A DNA stretch of 64,000 bases from a bacterium (GTDB taxonomy: Bacteria; UBP6; UBA1177). The position numbers were made by a program, and so were the translations under genes. Positions 1-7,160 of the stretch are shown here, in pieces. A model generated the notes under the pieces. It did no database searches and was not told where the DNA came from. It saw nothing but the letters and a program-made list of their open reading frames with translations. Each line of letters starts with the position of its first letter. Position 1 is the first letter of the stretch. Location of the stretch: positions 62,001-126,000 of the forward strand of contig JAFYIZ010000044.1 in assembly GCA_017538365.1 (NCBI GenBank), read 5' to 3'.

Positions 1-613
1 GATCGAAATTTTTCTCTTTCGCCTGAATGAGAAGCGCCTTAAAGTTTGAAAAAGCATTCTTTTTGAGCCTTTCAACACGCTTTTTTCCAGCTTCAACGCT
101 CATCGCGCCCTCTTTTTTGTATTCGCCGCTCTGAATAAGCTCATCGTTTCTCTTTTCACCGAAAAAATACTGTGCGGCAAAAATTCTGATGATTTTCTGG
201 TCTCCCGTGATAGTTCCGAGCCTGCTTTCCCAGTTCAGGATTCCGATGATATCTGAGGCTTCGACTTTTGTTTCGGCGTAGGTTTTACAGAATAAATCCT
301 TGTATTTGTTGAAGAAATCAACTCCGTTTTTCACAGTTTCGTCGTTTATGAGCTTGTCGATATAGCTCGTGTGGTCTTCCGCCTGCTTTTTTATCGAAAG
401 CGGCGAATAGATAAAGGCGAGATTTTTTTCGGTAATTTCGTCTGCAACAAGAGATCCTTCAACGATCTTTCGCAGTTCGTCTTTGGAATAATGCTTTGAA
501 ACAGCCTTAAAAAGTGTATCGAAACTTTTTTCGTCGTATTTCTGCACCGCCTCATCGGCGAAAAGAGAGTTGAAAATCAGGAAAACAATGATGAAAACAA
601 GAGATCTTTTCAC
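1..613 (-). CDS. MltB-like lytic murein transglycosylase, C-terminus cut by window edge
   Basis: The reading frame is open from a GTG at 613 to the window edge, so the 3' part of the gene is missing. The first 20 residues form a signal peptide ending near LFADE. Around residues 121-160 the order DIIGILNWESRLG, then a TG and an aromatic-rich helix, matches the catalytic core of the SLT_2 (MltB) family, where the Glu after the hydrophobic strand (E129 here) is the acid that cleaves peptidoglycan glycan strands. The protein is expected in the periplasm. The GTG overlaps the TAG stop of the upstream lipoprotein gene by one base, so translation may be coupled; no strong Shine-Dalgarno is seen. The family call rests on motif recognition and no search was run. 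Confidence 0.6.
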   Translation of the reverse strand, partial: MKRSLVFIIVFLIFNSLFADEAVQKYDEKSFDTLFKAVSKHYSKDELRKIVEGSLVADEITEKNLAFIYSPLSIKKQAEDHTSYIDKLINDETVKNGVDFFNKYKDLFCKTYAETKVEASDIIGILNWESRLGTITGDQKIIRIFAAQYFFGEKRNDELIQSGEYKKEGAMSVEAGKKRVERLKKNAFSNFKALLIQAKEKNFD

Positions 614-2700
614 TATTTGTAGTAAACCTCAAGTCCGTTCGGGAACGGCTGTACGTTGTAGCCCGAAAGATCGGTTATAACTGAAGGCTGACCGGTGAAC
701 GACTGAATATAGCTTCCACTCTGCCCGCCAGGTCCACCAGGTCCACCGCCTCCCGGGAAACCGCCGCCACCACTGCCGCTGCCGGCAGTACCGGAAATCG
801 TAGGCTTGAAAGCGATATTTGCATTTCCGTAATAGTTGTTCGTGTCAAAACTCATGCTGTAATTTGTTCCCTGTTCAGATTTTCCTGTGCTGAATCCGAG
901 AGCAGTCTGAGTGGTGATACTTGCTGCACCGTCTGAATCAAAAGAGCCGCCCATTCCGCCGTTGATCTGGCATTCAACAACGATTACACCGCCGTTGATG
1001 GTCAGCGTGCCGTTGCTGTCTATGCCGTCTGTATCGCCAGTACCCGTTTTGACGTAGTGGAATCCGCCGCTGATTGTGAGATAGCCTGTGCTGTTGCTTC
1101 CGCCTCCATGACCGCCCCAGCCTGACGAACCTGAGCTGTCATTTCCGCCTGCCGCATTCCAGCCGTCGTCTCTGCCGTAAACCGCCGTAACACCGCCTGT
1201 TACCGTGATATACCAGCCCTGCATTCCTTCGAATGACATTGTGACATTGAGCGTTCCAGCCAGAATATCGAGTTTGTTGTCGGCATGAAGCCCCTGATCA
1301 TCCGAAGCTATTGTCGTGTCACCGCCTTTGATATAGATATTGCCGCTATGAATACCGTCATCTCTGGCATTGACCTTGATCGTTCCGCCAAGGATTTTGA
1401 CTATAGCAACATTCAGATTTAAATTTTCAGCATCTGTAACGGTGTCAGGAACACTCGCCTTGATTCCTTTGAGCGAAGGATTGTTTTTTGAGTCATATTG
1501 TTGAGTGGAAGTCGTGATAACGCTGCCGCCGCCGGAAGTAACATCTATGACACCATCTTTGATCTCGACATAGGAAATCGCGTGGATTCCGTCGCCGTTT
1601 GTAGCGTTTACAGTAACTTTGCCGCCTTTGATTTTGATGTATCCTTTGACGCCGTCGTAAGGATCTTCGGCTTCCGTAGTAAGTACCAGTTTCTCAGTAT
1701 TGTCAGATTTGATGCCGTCGCCGCCTGAGGTAACAGAAATATCTCCGCCGCGGATAACGACTGAATCCTTTCCTATGATTCCGTCATCTTTAGCTGTTAC
1801 GACAAGCGTTCCGCCGTCGATATCAAGGTCGTCTTTTGAAGAGATACCGTCCTGATAAGTAGCGTTTATCGTAAGCGTTCCCTCGCCTGCAAGAATAAGG
1901 TCGGACTTGCTGTAAAGAACCGCCGTCGGATCAGTCGTAGCAGCTCTCGTTCCGTCGGTGAGCGTGTTCTGCGTTCCGTTAGCCGTGAAAATTCTCACAT
2001 CTTTCGCCGTCATGACAGTGAAAGGAGAATTGTTCGAACTCGTAATATTTGCAGCGTTGAGAACAACGTGAACAACTTCTTTGTCGCTGTCAGCCGTTTC
2101 AACAATGATTCTGCCGTCGGAAAGCGTTCCGTCGATTTCGAAAACGCCCGAAGCAGTGATCGTTGCGTTCGTGCCGGAAACCGTTACATTGCCCTGATTT
2201 GCGCCGTCGACTGTGATAGAAGTGCCGTTCAAATGGATATAAGTTACATCAGCACCGTCTCTCGGATCGCTGTTGTCACCAGTACTGCCTGTACCGTTGT
2301 CATCTTCAGGATCAGTCGGATCTGTCGGATCGGTCGGTTCAACCGGATTTACAGGAGTTCCCTGACAAGCGGAAGTATCCCAACCCAAGCAGTTGGGTTT
2401 GCAAACCGCATATCCGCCGGTATAACCTGAATCAATTGCAACACATTCGGTCGCATTGCCGTCGCAGACTTCGCCTGGATCGGGCTCTCTGTTGCCGCAG
2501 GTTTCACTGACAACGCCGCTATCGGTGTCGCTTGTCGAACCGGAATCGGTATTGTCGCCGGTCGAACCCGAATCGGTGTCGGCACTGCTTGAACCCGAAT
2601 CAGTGTCATCGCCAGTGTTGTCGCCGTTGCCAGAGCCGCCGCAGGAAGCGATGAGCAGAGCAAAAGCAACCGCTGATAAAATCAAAAAGATTTTTTTCAT
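613..2700 (-). CDS. Cthe_2159-type carbohydrate-binding beta-helix lipoprotein (DUF4353-like)
   Basis: A 695-aa lipoprotein: the signal peptide ends in the lipobox IASC. A low-complexity linker of DTDSGS/DNTDSGS units follows, then a short cysteine module (CGNREPDPGEVCDG) of the type common in myxobacterial surface proteins. The rest is a right-handed beta-helix-like repeat rich in DGI, GGD and DDG turns (IDGGTL, IRGGDI, ISGG and similar), which matches the Cthe_2159 family of polygalacturonate-binding proteins. A Gly-rich stretch (GSGGGGFPGGGG) near the C-terminus is also seen in that family. I chose the ATG at 2700 because GGAGGAG lies 6 bases upstream; a TTG four codons earlier would put the Shine-Dalgarno inside the gene. 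Likely outer-membrane or surface glycan binding; the ligand is unknown. Confidence 0.75.
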   Translation of the reverse strand: MKKIFLILSAVAFALLIASCGGSGNGDNTGDDTDSGSSSADTDSGSTGDNTDSGSTSDTDSGVVSETCGNREPDPGEVCDGNATECVAIDSGYTGGYAVCKPNCLGWDTSACQGTPVNPVEPTDPTDPTDPEDDNGTGSTGDNSDPRDGADVTYIHLNGTSITVDGANQGNVTVSGTNATITASGVFEIDGTLSDGRIIVETADSDKEVVHVVLNAANITSSNNSPFTVMTAKDVRIFTANGTQNTLTDGTRAATTDPTAVLYSKSDLILAGEGTLTINATYQDGISSKDDLDIDGGTLVVTAKDDGIIGKDSVVIRGGDISVTSGGDGIKSDNTEKLVLTTEAEDPYDGVKGYIKIKGGKVTVNATNGDGIHAISYVEIKDGVIDVTSGGGSVITTSTQQYDSKNNPSLKGIKASVPDTVTDAENLNLNVAIVKILGGTIKVNARDDGIHSGNIYIKGGDTTIASDDQGLHADNKLDILAGTLNVTMSFEGMQGWYITVTGGVTAVYGRDDGWNAAGGNDSSGSSGWGGHGGGSNSTGYLTISGGFHYVKTGTGDTDGIDSNGTLTINGGVIVVECQINGGMGGSFDSDGAASITTQTALGFSTGKSEQGTNYSMSFDTNNYYGNANIAFKPTISGTAGSGSGGGGFPGGGGPGGPGGQSGSYIQSFTGQPSVITDLSGYNVQPFPNGLEVYYK

Positions 2701-2760
2701 AAGCTCCTCCAATTAATAATGAGCAAACGAATGATTTTAGGTTTTTTCAAAAAAAATGGA

Positions 2761-2828
2761 AGAAAAAAAGCGGCGGAAATTTTTTCGAGATTCCGAGATT
2801 CCGTGATCACGGGATTCCGACCGCCGCT
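2761..2828 (-). terminator. aspS terminator with GC clamp
   Basis: Read on the minus strand downstream of aspS, AGCGGCGG (2828-2821) pairs exactly with CCGCCGCT (2776-2769) and is followed by a run of seven T. The 44-base loop is made of octamer repeats rather than being short. Rho-independent termination is the simplest reading; the long loop is unusual. Confidence 0.6.
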
Positions 2829-2877
2829 TCGAGATCCCGGGATTCCGAGATCCCGTGATCCCGTTATTTCGTGATTA
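2786..2877. repeat. Octamer-phased tandem repeat CGNNATNN (copy 1)
   Basis: Ten octamers in exact 8-bp phase: CGAGATTC twice, CGTGATCA and CGGGATTC, then a 12-base interruption that holds the GC clamp, then CGAGATCC, CGGGATTC, CGAGATCC, CGTGATCC, CGTTATTT and CGTGATTA. The last two run into the final codons and stop of aspS. Related arrays occur at 44938-44998 and 48456-48487. Confidence 0.8.
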
Positions 2878-4597
2878 AAGAAAGTTCTTTGAGCTGCTTC
2901 TCGGTGACGGGAGCGGGAGCCTGAGTCATGAGGCATGTTGCGCTCGTCGTTTTCGGGAACGCGATGACATCTCTGATAGCGTCAGTGTTGTTGAGGAGCA
3001 TCATCAGCCTGTCAAAACCGAGTGCCAAGCCGCCGTGTGGCGGAGCACCGAATTCAAGCGCTTCGACGAGGTAACCGAAATTCTCCTTCGCCTCTTCGTC
3101 GCTGATTCCCAAGAACTTGAAAACTTCTTTCTGCTTGTCGGTATTGTGGATTCTTATGCTGCCGCCGCCCGCTTCGTAACCGTTGATGACGATATCGTAA
3201 GCGCGTGAATTGATTGTGCCGAGGTCGTCTCCGCGTTTTGCAGCCTCGAAATCGAAATCGGTGAAAGCGTGGTGTTTAGCGACCCACTCACCTGTCTCTT
3301 CGTCAACTTCAAATGCGGGGAAATTGGTGATCCAGACGAATTCGTAACTGTTTTTGTCATAAAGATTGTATTCAGCAGCGAGTCTTTTTCTCAGATTTCC
3401 GAGAGCCGTGAGAGCAACACCGGTCTTATCCGCGACGATGAACATAATTCCGTTTTCAGGAATCATTTCAGCAAGTTGCGCTTTTTCGGAATCGTTGAAG
3501 AATTTCATAAGCGGGGAGTCAAGTTCTCCGTTTTCCTTCTTTATCCAGGCAAGAGCCTTCGCACCGTCGCCCTGAACGTCTTTTTCGATCTTTTTGATCT
3601 GGTTTTTCGAAAGTTCCGTCGCGTGACCTTCGAGAATGACACCTTTTACAACCATTTTCGGATCTGTCGCAGCGCCTTTGAAAGCGGCAAACTCAGAATT
3701 TGCGAAGATCGGATCAAGCGTTCTGAGTTCCATGCCGAATCTGAGGTCGGGCTTGTCGCTTCCGTACTTGTCCATCGCCTCGTTGAAGGACATTTTTCTG
3801 AAAGGACGCTTGATATCGAGACCTTTGGTCTCCTTGAAAACTTTGCAGAGAAGCCCTTCGGTGACGCTCATAACGTCTTCCTCTTCTACGAAGCTCATTT
3901 CGAAGTCGATCTGCGTGAATTCAGGCTGTCTGTCGGCGCGCAGAGCCTCGTCTCTGAAGCACTTCGCGACCTGATAGTATCTGTCCATTCCCGCAACCAT
4001 GAGGATCTGCTTGAAGACCTGCGGCGACTGCGGCAGAGCATAGAAAGATCCCGGCCAGAGCCTGCTCGGAACAAGGAAATCTCTTGCACCGCCCGGGCTG
4101 CTTTTGATAAGGAAAGGAGTTTCGACTTCTACAAAATCAAGCGAATCAAAGTATGCGTGAACGAGCGCACTCACTTTCGAACGCGAAATAAGGTTTTTCT
4201 GTATGTTCGATTTCCTGATATCGATGTAGCGGTATTTCAGCTTGATCGTGTCGGATGCATCCTTTCTGAAATCGAAGGGAAGCGGCTTCGACGGGTTGAG
4301 AAGCGTGATTTTTTCAGCTTCGACTTCGATCGCGCCGGTCGAATATTTGTCAGTCCTGTTTTCTTTGCGGTCGATGACTGTTCCGCTTACCGAAACGACC
4401 GATTCAAGCGTCAGTTTTTTTGCCGATTCCGCAAGTTCAGGATCTCTTACAAAAACCTGAGTCATTCCGTAACGGTCTGAAAGTATTAAGAAAACCATCG
4501 GCCCCATTTCTCTTTTCTGGGTAAGCCATCCCGAAATGACGACATGCTCTCCCAGATTGTCGAGATTGAGCTCTCCGCAAGTGTGAGTTCTCAGCAT
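2864..4597 (-). CDS. aspS: Aspartyl-tRNA synthetase
   Basis: Charges tRNA-Asp (class II synthetase, cytoplasm). The 577-aa length is normal for the bacterial type with an inserted GAD domain. An N-terminal OB-fold anticodon-binding domain (about residues 1-110) is followed by the catalytic core with the flipping-loop/motif 2 region ([18 protein letters not shown]), the GAD insertion at roughly 270-420, and motif 3 ([13 protein letters not shown]) near the C-terminus. The start at 4597 has GGAGG seven bases upstream. It is divergent from the WecA-like gene across a 161-bp gap with a promoter candidate on each strand. Whether it is a discriminating enzyme or also charges tRNA-Asn cannot be decided here; no gatCAB genes are in the window. 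Confidence 0.97.
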   Translation of the reverse strand: MLRTHTCGELNLDNLGEHVVISGWLTQKREMGPMVFLILSDRYGMTQVFVRDPELAESAKKLTLESVVSVSGTVIDRKENRTDKYSTGAIEVEAEKITLLNPSKPLPFDFRKDASDTIKLKYRYIDIRKSNIQKNLISRSKVSALVHAYFDSLDFVEVETPFLIKSSPGGARDFLVPSRLWPGSFYALPQSPQVFKQILMVAGMDRYYQVAKCFRDEALRADRQPEFTQIDFEMSFVEEEDVMSVTEGLLCKVFKETKGLDIKRPFRKMSFNEAMDKYGSDKPDLRFGMELRTLDPIFANSEFAAFKGAATDPKMVVKGVILEGHATELSKNQIKKIEKDVQGDGAKALAWIKKENGELDSPLMKFFNDSEKAQLAEMIPENGIMFIVADKTGVALTALGNLRKRLAAEYNLYDKNSYEFVWITNFPAFEVDEETGEWVAKHHAFTDFDFEAAKRGDDLGTINSRAYDIVINGYEAGGGSIRIHNTDKQKEVFKFLGISDEEAKENFGYLVEALEFGAPPHGGLALGFDRLMMLLNNTDAIRDVIAFPKTTSATCLMTQAPAPVTEKQLKELSLITK

Positions 4598-4635
4598 TTT
4601 TACCTCCGAAAAACAATAAAAACCAAAAAGCGGCT

Positions 4636-4664
4636 AATTATTCTCCCAACCTTTATTAAATCAA
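4636..4664 (-). promoter_or_regulatory. Candidate aspS promoter
   Basis: On the minus strand TTGATT, 17 bases, then ATAATT, placed about 40 bases upstream of the aspS ATG. Both hexamers are close to the sigma-70 consensus. Inferred from sequence only. Confidence 0.4.
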
Positions 4665-4703
4665 GAAAAAGTTTACCGCTTGCAATGCCTTTCCAGTGAT
4701 TTC

Positions 4704-4731
4704 TTGCTTTTAAACTGAAACTCCTTATCAT
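4704..4731 (+). promoter_or_regulatory. Candidate promoter of the WecA-like gene
   Basis: TTGCTT, 16 bases, TATCAT, ending 27 bases before the ATG at 4759. It stands back to back with the aspS promoter candidate. Confidence 0.35.
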
Positions 4732-4758
4732 GTTTCTTTGCGAAATTTGGAGGCTGAG

Positions 4759-6153
4759 ATGACGACTTACCTGACTTCTTTTATCATTTCGTTTATTTTT
4801 GTTTGTTTCGCAACACCAATACTCATAAAAATCGGACTCAAATTCGGCTTCGTTGATCAGGTAAACCAGCGCAAGATCCACCGCGGTGCCATTCCCAGGA
4901 TCGGCGGCATCGGCATTTCGCTCGGCACACTCCTTCCAATATTTCTGCTCTGTTTCTTTTTTCACAGCGGTATCATTTTAAACACAACAAATAATATCGT
5001 GCTCTATTTCGTAGGCGGTCTTGCTATAAGCCTGCTCGGACTTTTCGATGACATCAACGGAATCAACGCAAAAATAAAGCTGCTTTTTCAGACAGCCATC
5101 GCTTTTATGGCGACACAGTACGGAGCGCTTGTCGAAACACTGCCTATGCCGTGGGGAAGACTTGAACTCGGTGTTTTCAGCTATGTTATCACTATTTTCT
5201 GGATCATCGGCATCATCAACGCATTCAACCTAATTGACGGAATGGACGGGCTTTCTTCGGGAATCACCCTCTTTTCGTCGCTTACTCTCGCAATACTTGC
5301 AATCGTGAACGGATATCTGCCCACTGCTCTCGTCGCACTCGCTCTTGCCGGAGCAGTTACAGGATTTCTTATCTACAACTTCAATCCGGCACGAATTTTC
5401 ATGGGTGACTCAGGTTCGATGTTCATAGGCTATATTCTGGCAGTACTTTCGCTGCGGAGCCAGTCCAAAGCCCACGCCGTCGTTTCGATAATGGTTCCGA
5501 TAATCGCTATGGGGCTGCCGATTCTCGACACGACTCTTGCCTTTCTGCGCCGAATCATGCGCCATCAGTCGATTTTTGCAGCCGACAAGCAGCACATCCA
5601 CCACTTTCTGCTTTCTTTAGGCTTCAACCAGCGCAAAACAGTGCTTATCCTCTACTCCATCTCGATAGTTTTCACCATCCTTTCGATGGTTTTGATCTTC
5701 AACAAAAATATCGACACTTTCCTTATCGTCCTTGTTTTTGCAATAATCATATTTGTCATCATCACGAAACTCGGCTATATCGAAATGATCTACAGCAGAT
5801 TCCGCGTAAAAAAGGAAAATTCGCTTGAAAAGCACATCGAAAACTTCTTTATCGACAAGATTTCGCTTAAAGAAAACGACGATATTTTTGCAGGACTTCC
5901 TATAAAAGGCTTCGACATTCTTGACATTAAAGGAAACAACCTCTTTTCGTCAGGCGAAAAAGACAAAATCAACTTTTTCGATATCTCTGCGAGACGTTCG
6001 CGCATAGTCAGACTTTACTGGACTGAAAACGTTCCGATAATCGGTGCGCGCGAATCGGCGATGCTCATACTCATGTCAAAAACTCTCGTTGCGAAATTCG
6101 CCCCCATCAGCGATGAAGACGAGAAAAAACTTTTGGCTGAAGTCAAAGAATAA
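4759..6153 (+). CDS. wecA: WecA/TagO-type undecaprenyl-phosphate sugar-1-phosphate transferase with C-terminal extension
   Basis: A polytopic membrane enzyme of the MraY/WecA/TagO superfamily that loads a sugar-1-phosphate onto undecaprenyl phosphate to start surface polysaccharide synthesis. Visible motifs in order: IHRGAIPRIGG, the FDD pair, NAFNLIDGMDGLSSG, IFMGDSGS and HIHH, all typical of the WecA/TagO branch rather than MraY. About ten membrane segments fill residues 1-340. The start at 4759 has GGAGG eight bases upstream; an in-frame TTG at 4738 lies before the Shine-Dalgarno and is rejected. The last 115 or so residues form a soluble tail not present in ordinary 320-360-aa family members. 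The sugar is probably a HexNAc, but this is not proven. It abuts map tail to tail with no spacer. Confidence 0.88.
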   Translation: MTTYLTSFIISFIFVCFATPILIKIGLKFGFVDQVNQRKIHRGAIPRIGGIGISLGTLLPIFLLCFFFHSGIILNTTNNIVLYFVGGLAISLLGLFDDINGINAKIKLLFQTAIAFMATQYGALVETLPMPWGRLELGVFSYVITIFWIIGIINAFNLIDGMDGLSSGITLFSSLTLAILAIVNGYLPTALVALALAGAVTGFLIYNFNPARIFMGDSGSMFIGYILAVLSLRSQSKAHAVVSIMVPIIAMGLPILDTTLAFLRRIMRHQSIFAADKQHIHHFLLSLGFNQRKTVLILYSISIVFTILSMVLIFNKNIDTFLIVLVFAIIIFVIITKLGYIEMIYSRFRVKKENSLEKHIENFFIDKISLKENDDIFAGLPIKGFDILDIKGNNLFSSGEKDKINFFDISARRSRIVRLYWTENVPIIGARESAMLILMSKTLVAKFAPISDEDEKKLLAEVKE

Positions 6154-6912
6154 TCAGAGACTTGTGAGAACAACAGGACCGTTTGCGGTGATTGCGACGG
6201 TGTGTTCGAACTGGCAGCTCAGTTTGCCGTCCATCGTGACAACCGTCCAGCCGTCACTCAAAGTGCGCGTTTTGTAGGTTCCTTCGTTTATCATCGGCTC
6301 GATTGCGACGACCATTCCCTCCTGCAGCCTGAGCCCGTCTCCGCGCTTGCCGTAGTGCGGGATCGCAGGATCTTCGTGAAGGTGGACGCCCGTTCCGTGA
6401 CCGACATATTCGACAACAACAGAATATCCGTTGCTTTCAGCGTATTCCTGAATTACCGCGCCGATATCGCCGATGTGATTTCCCGGAACGCACTGCTCTA
6501 TTCCGAGTTCAAGGCATCTGCGGGTAACTTCGACCAGCTTTTTAGCCTTGTCGGTAGCACCCGGCATGACGTAGGTCATCGTGCTGTCTCCGATATAGCC
6601 GTTAAGCGTAACACCGCAGTCGACCGAAAGGATGTCGCCGCGCTGGATTATCTTCGCCTTTCTCGGAATGCCGTGAACGACCTCGTTGTTTACCGAAATG
6701 CAGGTCGCGTGAACATAGTCGTCAACCGATTTGAAAGTGGGATGACCGCCGTGTTTTTTGATGAATTTATCGGCAAAAGCGTCTATCTGCAGCGTCGACA
6801 CGCCTGGTTTGATATAGGTTTTAAGTTCGTGGTAAAGTTCTGCAAGAACGTGACCGGCAGCTTTGATCTTCTCTATCTGTTCCGGTGTTTTGATGATGAT
6901 TTCCTCACACAT
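6154..6912 (-). CDS. map: Methionine aminopeptidase, type I
   Basis: Removes the initiator methionine from nascent proteins. The 252-aa length fits the compact bacterial type Ia enzyme. The five metal ligands are recognisable: Asp in SVDCGV, Asp in GYIGDSTM, His in GHGTGVHLHED, Glu in IEPMINEG and Glu in CQFEHTV. I start at the ATG at 6912, preceded by GAGG; the in-frame codon at 6930 is a TTG. The stop directly abuts the stop of the convergent WecA-like gene, so no terminator separates them. A strong promoter candidate lies about 40 bases upstream. Confidence 0.96.
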   Translation of the reverse strand: MCEEIIIKTPEQIEKIKAAGHVLAELYHELKTYIKPGVSTLQIDAFADKFIKKHGGHPTFKSVDDYVHATCISVNNEVVHGIPRKAKIIQRGDILSVDCGVTLNGYIGDSTMTYVMPGATDKAKKLVEVTRRCLELGIEQCVPGNHIGDIGAVIQEYAESNGYSVVVEYVGHGTGVHLHEDPAIPHYGKRGDGLRLQEGMVVAIEPMINEGTYKTRTLSDGWTVVTMDGKLSCQFEHTVAITANGPVVLTSL

Positions 6913-6950
6913 TTCAGCCTCAAAAAGCAAATTAGCAAAAAAACGGCGCG

Positions 6951-6978
6951 ATTATAGTCTTAAATCCGACAGTTGCAA
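6951..6978 (-). promoter_or_regulatory. map promoter
   Basis: On the minus strand TTGCAA, 16 bases, TATAAT. The -10 hexamer is consensus and sits about 40 bases before the map ATG. Confidence 0.6.
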
Positions 6979-7047
6979 GCAGATAAAGAAAGAGCACGGA
7001 AATCTTGCCTTTTCATTTAAATTAAATAGTATAACTGGCAATTTTTT

Positions 7048-7076
7048 TTGCTTGAAAAGTTGTTTTTTTTAATAAA
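7048..7076 (+). promoter_or_regulatory. Candidate promoter of the giant lipoprotein gene
   Basis: TTGCTT, 17 bases, AATAAA. It uses the same -35 hexamer as the candidate before the WecA-like gene. Transcription from here would place the repeat array at 7091-7131 in the leader RNA. A TATAAC at 7029-7034 is an alternative -10. Confidence 0.3.
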
Positions 7077-7082
7077 GACGGA

Positions 7083-7138
7083 GCGCACACTAAGGTCCCT
7101 AGGGTCCTTAAGGTCCTTAAAGTCCTTAGGGAATGCGC
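7083..7138. repeat. Nine-base tandem repeat inside a GC stem, leader of the giant gene
   Basis: Four and a half units of 9 bp in exact phase: TAAGGTCCC, TAGGGTCCT, TAAGGTCCT, TAAAGTCCT, TAGGG (7091-7131). The array is enclosed by GCGCA (7083-7087) and TGCGC (7134-7138), which can pair. The units are themselves partly self-complementary (AAGG/CCTT), so the leader RNA could fold. The design mirrors the octamer arrays elsewhere in the window, with a different unit. Confidence 0.75.
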
Positions 7139-7160
7139 GCCGCAAAGACTGGAGGAAAAA

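Noticed and set aside
1498-2430. Plus-strand frames over the Cthe_2159-type lipoprotein gene
   Set aside because: Antisense shadows of beta-helix repeats; no ribosome sites.
3269-4480. 403-codon open frame opposite aspS
   Set aside because: Antisense shadow of a fully conserved aspS; no ribosome site and no family features.
4600-4965. 121-codon minus-strand frame between aspS and the WecA-like gene
   Set aside because: Half of it lies antisense to conserved WecA/TagO codons and there is no Shine-Dalgarno.
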